Shown: positions 7,938 through 16,726 of the stretch, in pieces
How the letters are laid out: each line of letters opens with the position of its first letter
Position numbering within the stretch: the first letter of the stretch is position 1
Assembly (NCBI GenBank): GCA_963726085.1
Contig: CAVSAR010000008.1
Location: 46,427-110,426, forward strand
Origin: ZC4RG30 sp963726085
Lineage (GTDB): Bacteria > Pseudomonadota > Gammaproteobacteria > Steroidobacterales > Steroidobacteraceae
Direction of reading: 5' to 3'
Length of the DNA: 64,000 bases
Position numbers and translations under genes: made by a program
Notes under the pieces: model-generated
Told to the model about the DNA's origin: nothing
Databases searched by the model: none
Seen by the model: the letters and a program-made list of their open reading frames with translations, nothing else

Positions 7938-9239
7938 CGCCCCGCGATCGCCAGTTTCCACAAGCGACAGGTCACCGCCGTGGGCGCGCGCCACCTGGCG
8001 CGCCAGATACAGCCCCAACCCAGTACCGCCGGTCTCCCGCGCACGCGAGGCATCGGAGCGATAGAACGGCTCACCGATGTGCGCGCGCTGGTCTTCGGGA
8101 ATGCCCGGTCCATGGTCGCGCACCGAGAACTCCACCTTGCTACCGGCGCCCTGGATGGTGAGGTCCACTGGTCCATCGGCAGGCATTGAGTAGCGCAGGG
8201 CGTTGCCGACCAGATTCTTGAGCATCAGTTCCACGCGTGCGATATCCAGTCGCGCGCGGGGATTTCCGGCTACGGTGACGCGCAATCGGGACTCGCCCGC
8301 AAAGAAGCGCGACTGCAGGTCGCGAGCAAGTTCGGACAGCGATACATCGGTGAGCTGAAGCGCGGCATGGCTGGATCCCAGTCGTTCAGCATCCAGCAAC
8401 GTCTCCACGATGGAGCGCATTTCTTCCACGTCCTCACGCAGGCCGTACACGGACGGCGACTCCTCGAGCAGCGCCAGCCCGAGGGTCAGGCGAGAGATTG
8501 GCGAACGCAGCTCATGGCTGACCCCCAGCAACAGCTCGCGCTTGGCGTCAAGCATGCCCTCGACCTTGCCAGCCATCAGGTTGATATCCTTGGCCAGTTC
8601 GCCCAACTCATCGTCGCGATGCGTACTGATGCGGTGACCAAAATGTCCGGCGCCAATGTACGCCGCTCCCTGCCTAATTGTGGCAATGGGTCGAAACAGG
8701 CCGCGAACTGCGAGGTAGGCCAGGAGAACCAGCAACATCGCAAAACCGACCAATATGGGGATCAGGGGTGGACGCGTGTGATGGTCCGCGATCTTGGGCG
8801 TAACCACAACGATCTCATACTCGCCTTCATTGAAACGGAAAAACCTGTGGGTGTCCCGTACCGCGAATTCGACACCACGCAATTCGTCCAGCAGTGCACT
8901 GGGCTCGGAACTGAAATAGCCGCTGGGGCCAAACTGCAGGGATTTCGGATCCGGAAATGCCGGATCGGAAGACCAGTTCACCCCGGGTCCGGAGATATGC
9001 ATGTCGACCGGCACCCTCCGCGTAATGGCTAGCGCGCGGTCCAGGCGTGGCGGTGACCCGATATCCTGGCGCACATAGTCCACGTGCATCGAGAGGTGAC
9101 CGCTGATCAACGAGCGCAGGTCGTCTGCGCTGTACGCCCAACGGATACCGGCGACCACGCCCCAGGCAAATAGCGCCCCAAGCAGCAGGAAGATGGCCAG
9201 CAGGCGCAACGACAGCGAATACGAGAAGAATCGCATCAT
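7896..9239 (-). CDS. sensor histidine kinase (RstB/CpxA-like)
   Basis: 447 residues. Membrane helix about 11-31, a periplasmic domain of about 120 residues, second helix about 159-180, a HAMP domain (GLFRPIATIRQGAAYIG), phospho-acceptor His242 in LLLGVSHELRSPISRL, N-box LMLKNLVGNALRYS, and ATP-lid motifs DHGPGIPED and GGTGLGLYLARQ. It autophosphorylates on His and passes phosphate to the regulator encoded just upstream (ATGA overlap at 9236-9239). It is last in a long minus-strand gene run, so the kinase may be co-transcribed with the lipid genes. The sensed signal is unknown. Confidence 0.9.
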   Translation of the reverse strand: MMRFFSYSLSLRLLAIFLLLGALFAWGVVAGIRWAYSADDLRSLISGHLSMHVDYVRQDIGSPPRLDRALAITRRVPVDMHISGPGVNWSSDPAFPDPKSLQFGPSGYFSSEPSALLDELRGVEFAVRDTHRFFRFNEGEYEIVVVTPKIADHHTRPPLIPILVGFAMLLVLLAYLAVRGLFRPIATIRQGAAYIGAGHFGHRISTHRDDELGELAKDINLMAGKVEGMLDAKRELLLGVSHELRSPISRLTLGLALLEESPSVYGLREDVEEMRSIVETLLDAERLGSSHAALQLTDVSLSELARDLQSRFFAGESRLRVTVAGNPRARLDIARVELMLKNLVGNALRYSMPADGPVDLTIQGAGSKVEFSVRDHGPGIPEDQRAHIGEPFYRSDASRARETGGTGLGLYLARQVARAHGGDLSLVETGDRGALFVATIPIDPAPL

Positions 9240-9925
9240 GGCGCGATCGCCTTACCGGTAAAGCGGTAGCCGCGTCCCCACACCGTGTGGATCAGCCGTC
9301 CCGGTTTCGAGGTGTCGCCGAGCTTGGCGCGCAAGCGGCTGACTAGAATATCCACCGAGCGCGTGAGAATTGCGGCATCAATTCCGCGCAACGCGGCAAG
9401 AATTTCGTCACGCGAGAAATCGCGACCAGGATTGGAGGCAAGTAACAACAACAGTTCGTATTCCATGGTCGTCAGTTCAACGTGGCTGTCATCGGCATGC
9501 ACTTCCCGGCATGCCGGATCAATTTTTAGGCGTTCGAACTGTAGTACGGCACGGCTGCTGACGGGCTCGGTACGACGCAGGACACTCTGGATACGCGCTA
9601 CCAGTTCGCGCGGATCAAACGGCTTGGCGATGTAATCGTCGGCGCCCAAATCGAGACCCGCAATCCGCTCCTTTACGTCACCGCGCGCGGTCAGCATGAT
9701 TACGGGCACGCGATTGCGACGCCGGATCTCGCGGCATACGGAGAAGCCGTCCTTGCCGGGAAGCATGACGTCGAGCAATACCAGGTCCGGATGCGTGGTG
9801 GCCAGTCGACGCAGGCCCTGCTCGCCGTCGAATGCGCTGTCCACCTCGATATCGAAGCGCTGGCAGTAGGTGCATAGCAACTCCGAGTGGCGACGATCAT
9901 CGTCAATCAGCAGGACCCTAATCAT
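9236..9925 (-). CDS. OmpR-family response regulator (RstA-like)
   Basis: 229 residues. Receiver domain (1-~118) with the acidic triad DDD near residue 9, phospho-acceptor Asp in LVLLDVMLPGKDG (about 52), Thr in MLTARG and Lys in IAKPFDP; then a winged-helix output domain (about 130-225) with the terminal hairpin VWGRGYRFTG. The partner kinase follows with a 4-bp overlap. Two GTTACA repeats with a 10-bp period (7195, 14964), close to the known RstA site, precede the flanking lipid-related transcription units and are its likely targets. Confidence 0.9.
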   Translation of the reverse strand: MIRVLLIDDDRRHSELLCTYCQRFDIEVDSAFDGEQGLRRLATTHPDLVLLDVMLPGKDGFSVCREIRRRNRVPVIMLTARGDVKERIAGLDLGADDYIAKPFDPRELVARIQSVLRRTEPVSSRAVLQFERLKIDPACREVHADDSHVELTTMEYELLLLLASNPGRDFSRDEILAALRGIDAAILTRSVDILVSRLRAKLGDTSKPGRLIHTVWGRGYRFTGKAIAP

Positions 9926-9964
9926 GCGGGCAGTCTAATCCACAGCAACTGCATTCAAGCAAGA

Positions 9965-10723
9965 CTATCGTCTGGCCGATTCAGGGTGGAGATAGAAGGG
10001 CACCCGCTTGAGCCAGAGGCGCAGCGCCTGCCAGTGGATTGCCGTCAGCACGCGCAGCGTGGATAGCGGAAACCTCAGCAGCACGAAGGCGAGCGCCCCG
10101 GTGGTGATGTGTCGCCGAGTAAGGCTCAGCGTCGCATCGAAGATCCGCTCTTCGCCGCTTAGGTTTTCCATGTGCACGGCCAACCTCTCGCCTGGCGTGG
10201 AGAAATGCCAGCGATATTGCAGATCATGTGGCATGAATGGCGAGACGTGAAACTGCTTTACCAGGTCAAACCGCATGGGTGCCCCTGGCCTTACCTGCGC
10301 TGACACCGGCAACACATATGCATGACGCTCACGCCAGGGCGTATTGGTGATCTCGGCGACGATGGTCTGCACCTGCACGTCCGAGGCGTCATAGCAGTAA
10401 TAGAAAGTCACTGGGTTGAAGCAATGGCCGAAGTTTCGCAGCTGAGAAAGCATGCGAATCGGACCGGTGGGCCGCGTTCCCAGGGTCTGTGCGACGCGTC
10501 GTCGCACCGCTTCATCGAGGCTTACGGCCGCGTCACCTAAATAGTCGGAGCGCCGGAACCAGGCCAGGGTGCGTCGCTTCGTCGACCAGAACCAGCGGCC
10601 ACGAAATACCGATTCGAGCTCCGCCAGATCGAGCCATACCATGTAGACCGCGTAGGAAAACGCGTGCCGGCCGGGCGCCATGCGCCGGTGCCTAAGCCTG
10701 CCGATATACAGCGCGCTGTGCAT
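9965..10723 (-). CDS. DUF1365 family protein
   Basis: 252 residues from the ATG at 10723 (MHSALYIGRLRHRR), chosen because it lines up with the family N-terminus; it overlaps the upstream amine-oxidase gene by 32 bp. Family signatures are present: MAPGRHAFSYAVYMVWLDL, NFGHCFNPVTFYYCYD and VSPFMPHDLQYRW. The family always travels with an FAD amine oxidase and a cyclopropane-fatty-acid synthase and is thought to act on membrane acyl chains, but its reaction is not established. It is followed by 39 bp and then the response regulator. Confidence 0.88.
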   Translation of the reverse strand: MHSALYIGRLRHRRMAPGRHAFSYAVYMVWLDLAELESVFRGRWFWSTKRRTLAWFRRSDYLGDAAVSLDEAVRRRVAQTLGTRPTGPIRMLSQLRNFGHCFNPVTFYYCYDASDVQVQTIVAEITNTPWRERHAYVLPVSAQVRPGAPMRFDLVKQFHVSPFMPHDLQYRWHFSTPGERLAVHMENLSGEERIFDATLSLTRRHITTGALAFVLLRFPLSTLRVLTAIHWQALRLWLKRVPFYLHPESARR

Positions 10724-11963
10724 GGTCCTGCTCGAAATGGGCCAGTGCGTCGATGGCGCTGACCACGCCATCCTCATGGAAACCGTTGCGCCACCAGGCG
10801 CCGCAATAGTATGTGCCGTGATACCCGTTGAGTTCCCTTTGCCTCGCCTGGGCGGCAATCGAGGCGGGGGTAAACACCGGGTGATCGTAGGGCACCCGCA
10901 GGATGATCCGATCAGGATCGATCATTTCGCTGCGATTGAGGGTGACCAGCAAAGTCTCCGATGTCTCTAGGTTCTGCAACATGTTCATGTTGTAGGTGAG
11001 CGCCAGTGGCCCTTCGCGGTTGGCGATGCTGTGATAGTTCCAGCATGCCCAGGCTAGCCGCCGACGTGGCATGAGGCGACTGTCGGTATGCAAGACGGCT
11101 TCGTTGCGCTGATAGGGAATGGCGCCCAACGTATCGCGCTCCGCGCGGGTGGGGTCGCCAAGCAGGCGCAATGCCTGGTCGCTGTGGCAGGCCATGAAAA
11201 CCGCGTCATAGCGCTCTGATTCCTGCCCCAGCGCCTTGACGATTACCGAACCAGGCTGACGCCGGATCCATTCCACGGGAGTGCGCAGCCGGATGCGGTC
11301 GCGGAAGGGCGCTTTCAGCTTGTCAACGTACGTGGCGGAGCCGCCCACTATAGTCCGCCACTGCGGACGGTCATTGACCGTGAGCATGCCGTGGTTCATC
11401 AGGAAGCGGATGAAGAACCGCGCGGGGAAGCTGAACATGGACCGCGGGTTGGTGGACCAGATGGCCGCGCCCATCGGAATGATGTAGTGGTCCACAAACG
11501 AACTGCTGTAGCCCTGTCGGTCCAGGACCACGCCCAGCGGCAACTCGCCATCGCCTTGAAGTAGCAGTTTGGGAGCCTGCCGGTTGAATCTCAGTATATC
11601 GCGCACCATGGCCAGAAACGATGGTCGCAGGATATTGCGCCGCTGCGCGAACAGCGAATTCACGGTAGTGCCGTTGTACTCAAGATCTTTGGCGTCATTG
11701 CGCACTGAAAAGCTCATGGCGCACTCCTGGGTCGCCACTCCCAGTTCCTCCAGCAGCGCCATGAAGTTCGGATAAGTGCGGTCGTTGAAGACGATGAATC
11801 CAGTGTCAACAGCTACGCGCTTGCCACCCACGTCCAGATTATGGGTATGTGTGTGTCCCCCCACGTGGCCTTCCGCCTCGTACACGGTGATCTCATGCTC
11901 GCGGTGCAGGCGTCGGGCGGCAACGTTGCCGGCGATTCCACTGCCTATAATTGCGATCTTCAT
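10692..11963 (-). CDS. FAD/NAD(P)-binding amine-oxidase-like protein
   Basis: 423 residues from the ATG at 11963 (MKIAIIGSGIAGN), the dinucleotide-binding GxGxxG at the extreme N-terminus fixing the start; the ATG overlaps the lipocalin stop (ATGA). Further segments include VYEAEGHVGGHT, DTGFIVFNDRTYPNF and a C-terminal FAD region FHEDGVVSAIDAL. This COG2907-type flavoprotein is the constant partner of DUF1365 and cyclopropane synthase. Related proteins in alphaproteobacteria have been tied to acyl-chain desaturation or methylation in furan fatty acid synthesis under singlet-oxygen stress; whether that holds here is inference. Confidence 0.88.
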   Translation of the reverse strand: MKIAIIGSGIAGNVAARRLHREHEITVYEAEGHVGGHTHTHNLDVGGKRVAVDTGFIVFNDRTYPNFMALLEELGVATQECAMSFSVRNDAKDLEYNGTTVNSLFAQRRNILRPSFLAMVRDILRFNRQAPKLLLQGDGELPLGVVLDRQGYSSSFVDHYIIPMGAAIWSTNPRSMFSFPARFFIRFLMNHGMLTVNDRPQWRTIVGGSATYVDKLKAPFRDRIRLRTPVEWIRRQPGSVIVKALGQESERYDAVFMACHSDQALRLLGDPTRAERDTLGAIPYQRNEAVLHTDSRLMPRRRLAWACWNYHSIANREGPLALTYNMNMLQNLETSETLLVTLNRSEMIDPDRIILRVPYDHPVFTPASIAAQARQRELNGYHGTYYCGAWWRNGFHEDGVVSAIDALAHFEQDHAQRAVYRQA

Positions 11964-12502
11964 TCTGGCCACCGTTGTGGCACAAGCTGCACTTTCGAGA
12001 TGTCGTAGCCTTGCTGCGCCACCAGCCTAAGGAGCCGGTCGTAATCCGCGGCCGGAAGGCGCGGCGTACGCGCCATAATCCAGACGTAGTCGCGCTTCTG
12101 CCGGCTGATCACTGTCTGGGAGTAGTCGTCGCTAAGCCAGGTTATTCGGTAATCTGCCTTGATCGGCCAAATGAACCGCATGCCCCACAAGGCATTGCTT
12201 TGCCGATCAACGATAAATCCGCGTGGGTGGTACTGCTTACGCTTGCCGTCGAAGGATCCGTCACGGAACGTAAAGGTAGTTGCGATACTGCCGTCTGGGG
12301 CCAGCGCATAGCTTTCGATGGCGTTGTGCGCGCCGCGCTCCATGAAGGTCGGAATATTGGCGATGACATACCAGTCGCCCATGAAGCGCGGCAGGTCCAC
12401 CTTTGCCACTGTGGGCAAGGGGTAGGGTGTGCTCTGGCAGGCGGCTAGCGCGGCAAGTGTCGGCGAGAGCAGTGCGGCTGCGAGGTGTGTGTATCGGCTC
12501 AT
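11960..12502 (-). CDS. lipocalin family lipoprotein (Blc-like)
   Basis: 180 residues from the ATG at 12502 (MSRYTHLAAALL). A lipoprotein signal ends LAALAAC. The lipocalin signature LPRFMGDWYVIANIPTF follows, and later ITWLSDDYSQTVISRQ and the bacterial-lipocalin end region YDISKVQLVPQRW. It probably binds lysophospholipids or fatty acids at the outer membrane. It lies 8 bp downstream of the DUF1295 gene and overlaps the amine-oxidase start, within the lipid operon. Confidence 0.9.
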   Translation of the reverse strand: MSRYTHLAAALLSPTLAALAACQSTPYPLPTVAKVDLPRFMGDWYVIANIPTFMERGAHNAIESYALAPDGSIATTFTFRDGSFDGKRKQYHPRGFIVDRQSNALWGMRFIWPIKADYRITWLSDDYSQTVISRQKRDYVWIMARTPRLPAADYDRLLRLVAQQGYDISKVQLVPQRWPE

Positions 12503-12509
12503 GGCACCT

Positions 12510-13286
12510 TCACTGGGCTGGCTTGCGTGGGCCCGGAAAGAACGCATTGGTGCGCGCTACATACCCGGCGTAGCCGGGGCGGCGGGTGCCCATGTCTTTC
12601 TCCAGCAGTGTCACACCCGAAACCCGCAGCAGCAGTAGGCTCATCAGCGAGGGCGAGACGATGGTCCACCATGCGCCGGTGGAAAGGGCCATGAGGAAGA
12701 ATCCCCACCACACACAGAACTCGCCGAAATAATTTGGATGACGACTGTAATGCCACAGTCCCGAATCCAGTATTCGGTCGCGGTTGGCGGCACTCGCTCG
12801 AAACGCCACCAGCTGCGCGTCCGCCATGCATTCAACCAGCGTACCTGCAAGCACCAGCACGGCACCGCATATATCAAGTTGGTGCAGGGGCTGCGCAGTA
12901 GTAATCAAGGCATAAAGTGGCGCGGCAACCAGCAGAGCCAAAACGGCCTGGAGTGCAAACACCAGATACAGGCTCTTCCAAGCGAACCCTGGCTGGTTAC
13001 GCTCGCGCATGGCCTGGTAGCGGCGATCCTCGGGGGCATTCCAGTTGCGAAGCGCAAGGTGCGCAGCCAAGCGTATCGCCCACATCGCGGTCAGGATGAC
13101 GACCCCAATCGCCCGCGCCTTGGGCGACGTCTGCGCGTGGTAATACCAGAGGGCCGCCACCAGAATAAATAGCGGCCAGAAAATGTCGACAAGACCCGCA
13201 TTATGGCGAAGCGTGGCGATGCCCCATGCAACTAGTGCCACAGCCAGCATCAGGGGAAGGGCGCTGAAGAAGTGCAGCAGCGTCAT
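12510..13286 (-). CDS. DUF1295 / steroid 5-alpha-reductase-like membrane protein
   Basis: 258 residues, strongly hydrophobic with about six membrane helices. The C-terminal motif LWHYSRHPNYFGEFCVWWGFF is the DUF1295/ICMT-like NAD(P)H- or SAM-binding segment, and RRPGYAGYVARTNAFFP closes the protein. Members reduce or methylate lipid substrates in the inner membrane; the exact reaction is unknown. Its ATG overlaps the DUF2878 stop by four bases (13283-13286), tying it to the lipid operon. Confidence 0.88.
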   Translation of the reverse strand: MTLLHFFSALPLMLAVALVAWGIATLRHNAGLVDIFWPLFILVAALWYYHAQTSPKARAIGVVILTAMWAIRLAAHLALRNWNAPEDRRYQAMRERNQPGFAWKSLYLVFALQAVLALLVAAPLYALITTAQPLHQLDICGAVLVLAGTLVECMADAQLVAFRASAANRDRILDSGLWHYSRHPNYFGEFCVWWGFFLMALSTGAWWTIVSPSLMSLLLLRVSGVTLLEKDMGTRRPGYAGYVARTNAFFPGPRKPAQ

Positions 13287-13810
13287 ACGGCGGCGAACCC
13301 GTCAAAGCGCTGAGCCAATTTCATCAGCAGCGGAGTAACTACTGCCCAGCCTGCGGCGATCACGACTAAGGCCGCAGTCTCGTTCATCCACTGCAGGGCG
13401 CCAAGTCGAGCGCCACTGTAATAGGCCAAGGGAGCACCAACGGAAGCCAATGCAGAACACAGCAAGTAACGAGGCCGCAGCCTGCGCAGGGAAACGTTGA
13501 GGGTGGTCGCGAACGCCACCCAGATGGCCACCATCCACAGAGGTGTAGTGCTGCGAAACAGGAGTGCTGGCGCCATGCGTACCCAGTTGCCTGCGAGCAG
13601 GAAAGTTTCGAAGACCACTCCCAGCAGTGCGGCTATTAGCATCAACCGCAGCTCGCGCAAGGGTTCCCTTGCCGTGTACAAATGCCACGACACCACGGCT
13701 AGAGTGACCGCCATGCCGATGGCCGGTCGCTGCGCCGCCGCGCCCAGCACGCACGCAAACCAGGCGCATTGGTAGGCAGCCACGTTGATCACGACGTCCA
13801 CGTTTTTCAC
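13283..13810 (-). CDS. DUF2878 family membrane protein
   Basis: 175 residues from a GTG at 13810 whose GTGA overlaps the stop of the cyclopropane synthase; the longer upstream frame is antisense-like and was rejected. The product begins VKNVDVVINVAAYQCAWF, has about five membrane helices with short loops, and matches the DUF2878 pattern (NxxxxxxxWFxCVLGA, and TPLWMVAIWVAFATTLN). Function is unknown. Found almost only in this operon type, between cyclopropane synthase and DUF1295. Confidence 0.8.
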   Translation of the reverse strand: MKNVDVVINVAAYQCAWFACVLGAAAQRPAIGMAVTLAVVSWHLYTAREPLRELRLMLIAALLGVVFETFLLAGNWVRMAPALLFRSTTPLWMVAIWVAFATTLNVSLRRLRPRYLLCSALASVGAPLAYYSGARLGALQWMNETAALVVIAAGWAVVTPLLMKLAQRFDGFAAV

Positions 13811-14883
13811 GCCGCTGGGCGCTCGAGCAGGTAGTGACTGACCCACCATTCCTGGCCATTGCGATAGCCGAACAACTCCGCGCACGCCATGAAGAACACG
13901 CGCCAGCGCCGCAGCCACATTGCAGCATCCGCCTCGCCGTAGGTGCGCGCGAGGATGGGCAATACTTCGTCGCGCGCGGCATCCAGATTGGCCAGCCACG
14001 CATTGGCTGTCTTTTCATAATGGCGGCCATCCCAGCGCCAGCGCTCCACGAACCGCAGGTGATCCTGGAAACGCAGGGGCAACTCGTCACTGGGCATCAT
14101 GCCACCCGAGAAGAAGTGGCGGCTCATCCAGTCTGACGCACCGCCATCGACGAATGCATAAGGCCTGGAGCGATGACAGAACACATGCATGAAGAAGCGG
14201 CCACCAGGACGCAGCCAATCCTTGACGTTGGCGAACATCGCGGGCCAGTTGCGCATGTGCTCGAACATCTCGACAGACACGACGCGATCGAAGTCGCCGG
14301 CGCACTGGAAGTGGTTCATGTCTGCAGTGATGATCTCGATATTTTGCAGACCTTCGGCTCGCGCCCGGGACAGGATGGATTCACGCTGGGAGTGGGAATT
14401 GGATACGCCGACAATTTGGCTCGCGGGGAACTCTCGTGCTATCCACATCGTCAGGGAGCCCCACCCGCAGCCCAATTCGAGCACTCGCTGACCATCGACT
14501 AGCTGCGCGCGCTGCGCGGTCACCTCCAGAGCACGGGATTCGGCATCTGCAAGGTTTTCTGTGCCATCAGGCCACCAGGCGCTGCTGTACTTATGTTGTG
14601 GCCCAAGCACATGGTGGAAGAAAGTCGCGGGCAACTCGTAGTGCTGAGCGTTGGCCAATTCTGGAAGTGGCGCAATGCTTGCGGTGCGCATCGACCGCAC
14701 AAACTGCTCAGTGGCGAGGCCGGCGAGTTCTGTGTCCGCCGCATTGATGTCCAACAGTCGCTGCCGACACATGCTGCGAATGCCGGCCCGGATTAGTGCA
14801 TCCGGCACCAGGCCACGCTCGACCAAAGTGATCGATGGGTCGTTCATTCGAAAACCGGTATTTACGGTCTGTGTGTGTGCCAT
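13807..14883 (-). CDS. cyclopropane-fatty-acyl-phospholipid synthase family methyltransferase
   Basis: 358 residues, shorter than classical Cfa (about 380-420). The SAM-binding loop VLELGCGWGSLTMWIA is clear, with the Cfa-family segments FDRVVSVEMFEHMRNW and a final WRVFFMACAELFGYRNGQEW. It methylates double bonds of membrane phospholipid acyl chains, or makes a methylated precursor, from SAM. ATG at 14883 has GGTGGTG upstream; Met13 is an alternative. It is first gene of the minus-strand lipid operon (CfaB-like, DUF2878, DUF1295, lipocalin, amine oxidase, DUF1365, two-component pair), with a GTTACA-type box about 80 bp upstream. Confidence 0.9.
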   Translation of the reverse strand: MAHTQTVNTGFRMNDPSITLVERGLVPDALIRAGIRSMCRQRLLDINAADTELAGLATEQFVRSMRTASIAPLPELANAQHYELPATFFHHVLGPQHKYSSAWWPDGTENLADAESRALEVTAQRAQLVDGQRVLELGCGWGSLTMWIAREFPASQIVGVSNSHSQRESILSRARAEGLQNIEIITADMNHFQCAGDFDRVVSVEMFEHMRNWPAMFANVKDWLRPGGRFFMHVFCHRSRPYAFVDGGASDWMSRHFFSGGMMPSDELPLRFQDHLRFVERWRWDGRHYEKTANAWLANLDAARDEVLPILARTYGEADAAMWLRRWRVFFMACAELFGYRNGQEWWVSHYLLERPAA

Positions 14884-14963
14884 GGTTTGTCACCACCTTG
14901 CGCGATTCGCGTGACGCAAGTATGGCGCAGGCATCGCACGCAGCCAGCATTTCGCTGCCATTT

Positions 14964-14979
14964 GTTACAAACCGATACA
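14964..14979 (+). promoter_or_regulatory. GTTACA-type box upstream of the lipid operon
   Basis: GTTACAAACCGATACA: half-sites GTTACA and GATACA at a 10-bp period, followed by GATG as in the box at 7195 (CAGATG). It lies about 80 bp before the cyclopropane-synthase start, in reverse orientation relative to that gene. Confidence 0.5.
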
Positions 14980-15018
14980 GATGTTGCGATATGTGAGTCA
15001 AGAGGCACAGGGACATCC

Positions 15019-15607
15019 ATGCAAGAAGTCACTGGCAGAAAGAAGGTGACGGTTTGCGCGAAAGTCGCCAGAGTTTGCCGCGATCAGCGGCGCAGCGCCG
15101 CTGGTGCAACTGTCGCGGGGAACGGCGCTACCGGCCGGCGTTGGGTCGCGCACGGAAGTCGTATTCGGGGAGCGCGTTACCCCTGATCAGGCTTTTTTGC
15201 TCGGCGAAACGGTACTGGGGAGGCACCTATACCTATCGATTACCTGTGGCACGGTCGCACAGCCAAAACCCAACCGCGAAGGCATTCCCTGGGGATGGGA
15301 CGTCCAGCTGTGCTACCAATGGGTTGCGGCGCACCGTCTGCAGCCTGTTTCCCAGGCGCCAGCGACGTTGCAGCTATCCACATACTCAATGAGGCTTGCA
15401 GTTGCATGACCCACGTAGCTGGTGGCGAACGCACAATCACTCGGCGACGCTTCGAGGCGCCGAAGGGACCGGGTGAATGGTTGACGAGTGAGACGTTCGT
15501 GCCGACACTTGAGATGGCGCAACCTTTGGTACCGACGTCGCCGATGTCACGACCTGGGCTGAAAGCAATTCGCATCAAGGTCTTCCAGGTCAAGTAAGCT
15601 GCTCGCC
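15019..15607. other. gap with possible degenerate gene
   Basis: No intact recognisable gene. On the plus strand a frame at 15104-15409 (GTG start, about 101 codons) reads like real protein (TEVVFGERVTPDQAF, LLGETVLGRHLYLS), and a second frame ending at 15597 contains FEAPKGPGEWLTSE. They are in different frames, so this may be a frameshifted or decaying gene, family unknown. A minus-strand open frame at 15240-15671 covers the same DNA but overlaps the next gene start and looks like a shadow. Confidence 0.35.
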
Positions 15608-16726
15608 ATGTCCTCGGAAGCGCCGCCCAGTTCCCCGTCACTCGCAGTTCGAACGAGTAGCTCAAGGGCACTGTGGGCGCTCGTAGTACTGCTGGGCGGA
15701 GTGATCCTCTATTACGCCCACGCCGCCTTTATTCCGGTGGCCCTGGCCATGCTGTTCGCACTGGTGCTTTCCAGTCCTGTGGAGGCACTGCATCGCCGTG
15801 GCCTGCCGCGCAGCGCCAGTGCGTTGCTGATACTGGCCCTGTTTCTGGTTCTTGGTGTGGTCGCGGTGACGGTGCTGTGGGATCCTGCGCAGGCATGGTT
15901 TGCGGCCGCGCCACGCACGGTCCGGGCCATCGAGCACAAGCTTGATCCGGCCGCGCGGGTGCTGCGCCGGATTGACGTGGTCACCAGCCGTGCTGCGCAC
16001 CTGACCGATGGCGTCGAAGCGGCGCAGGCGGCGCCAAAGGCAAGCGCGCCGGCCGAGGAGGGCGGGTTCCTGGTGGCGACGCGTTCGGTGATTGTAGACC
16101 TGGTGACCGTGGTCATCCTGACGCTATTCGTGCTGACCGGTGGTCCGCCGGTGCTGGCGCGGATGGCCACGGCTTTCGCCAGCAATGTGCACGCTACCCA
16201 CGCCTTGCGGGTGATCGAGGCGGTCCGCAGGGAAGTGGCTCGCTACTACGCAACCCTCGCGATGATCAATCTCGGACTTGGCATCGCCACAGGCCTGGTC
16301 ATGACCGCGCTTGGCATGCCCAACCCCGTGCTGTGGGGCGCACTGGCCGGTCTGCTGAATTTCATTCCCTACGTCGGGTCGGCAACCACACTGGTGGTCC
16401 TTGCGGTGGTGGCATTTGTGTCGTTTGAGGATGTCGGCCGCGTAATCGGCGTCGCGGGTGCCTACCTGGCCCTGGCAACGATCGAAGGCCAGATCGTGCA
16501 ACCGCTGCTGGTCGGGCGACGACTGGAGCTCAATCCGATACTGGTATTCCTGGCGCTGTGGTTTGCCGGCTGGTTCTGGGGAATCGCCGGCATCGTGATG
16601 GCCGTGCCCATGCTGGTGACGCTCAAGGTCGTGGCAGAACACAGCCCTCGCGGACTGCCGCTGAAGGAGTTCCTGAGTCCCAGTCGTCCCAGGGGCTTCA
16701 AGGCCAGGCGCTCGAAAGCGCGGTAG
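15608..16726 (+). CDS. AI-2E / PerM family membrane permease
   Basis: 372 residues with two N-terminal helices (about 21-60), another at about 68-90, a central soluble loop (about 95-155) and four to five C-terminal helices. The family landmarks RYYATLAMINLGLGI, NPVLWGALAGLLNFIPYVG and IVMAVPMLV are present. Members are proposed exporters (AI-2 or Na+/H+), so the label is generic. It ends one base before the convergent metallopeptidase gene. Confidence 0.85.
   Translation: MSSEAPPSSPSLAVRTSSSRALWALVVLLGGVILYYAHAAFIPVALAMLFALVLSSPVEALHRRGLPRSASALLILALFLVLGVVAVTVLWDPAQAWFAAAPRTVRAIEHKLDPAARVLRRIDVVTSRAAHLTDGVEAAQAAPKASAPAEEGGFLVATRSVIVDLVTVVILTLFVLTGGPPVLARMATAFASNVHATHALRVIEAVRREVARYYATLAMINLGLGIATGLVMTALGMPNPVLWGALAGLLNFIPYVGSATTLVVLAVVAFVSFEDVGRVIGVAGAYLALATIEGQIVQPLLVGRRLELNPILVFLALWFAGWFWGIAGIVMAVPMLVTLKVVAEHSPRGLPLKEFLSPSRPRGFKARRSKAR

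Noticed and set aside
15240..15671. 143-codon minus-strand frame in the 15-kb gap
   Set aside because: Overlaps the start of the permease gene and shows no recognisable features; the plus strand is more protein-like here.
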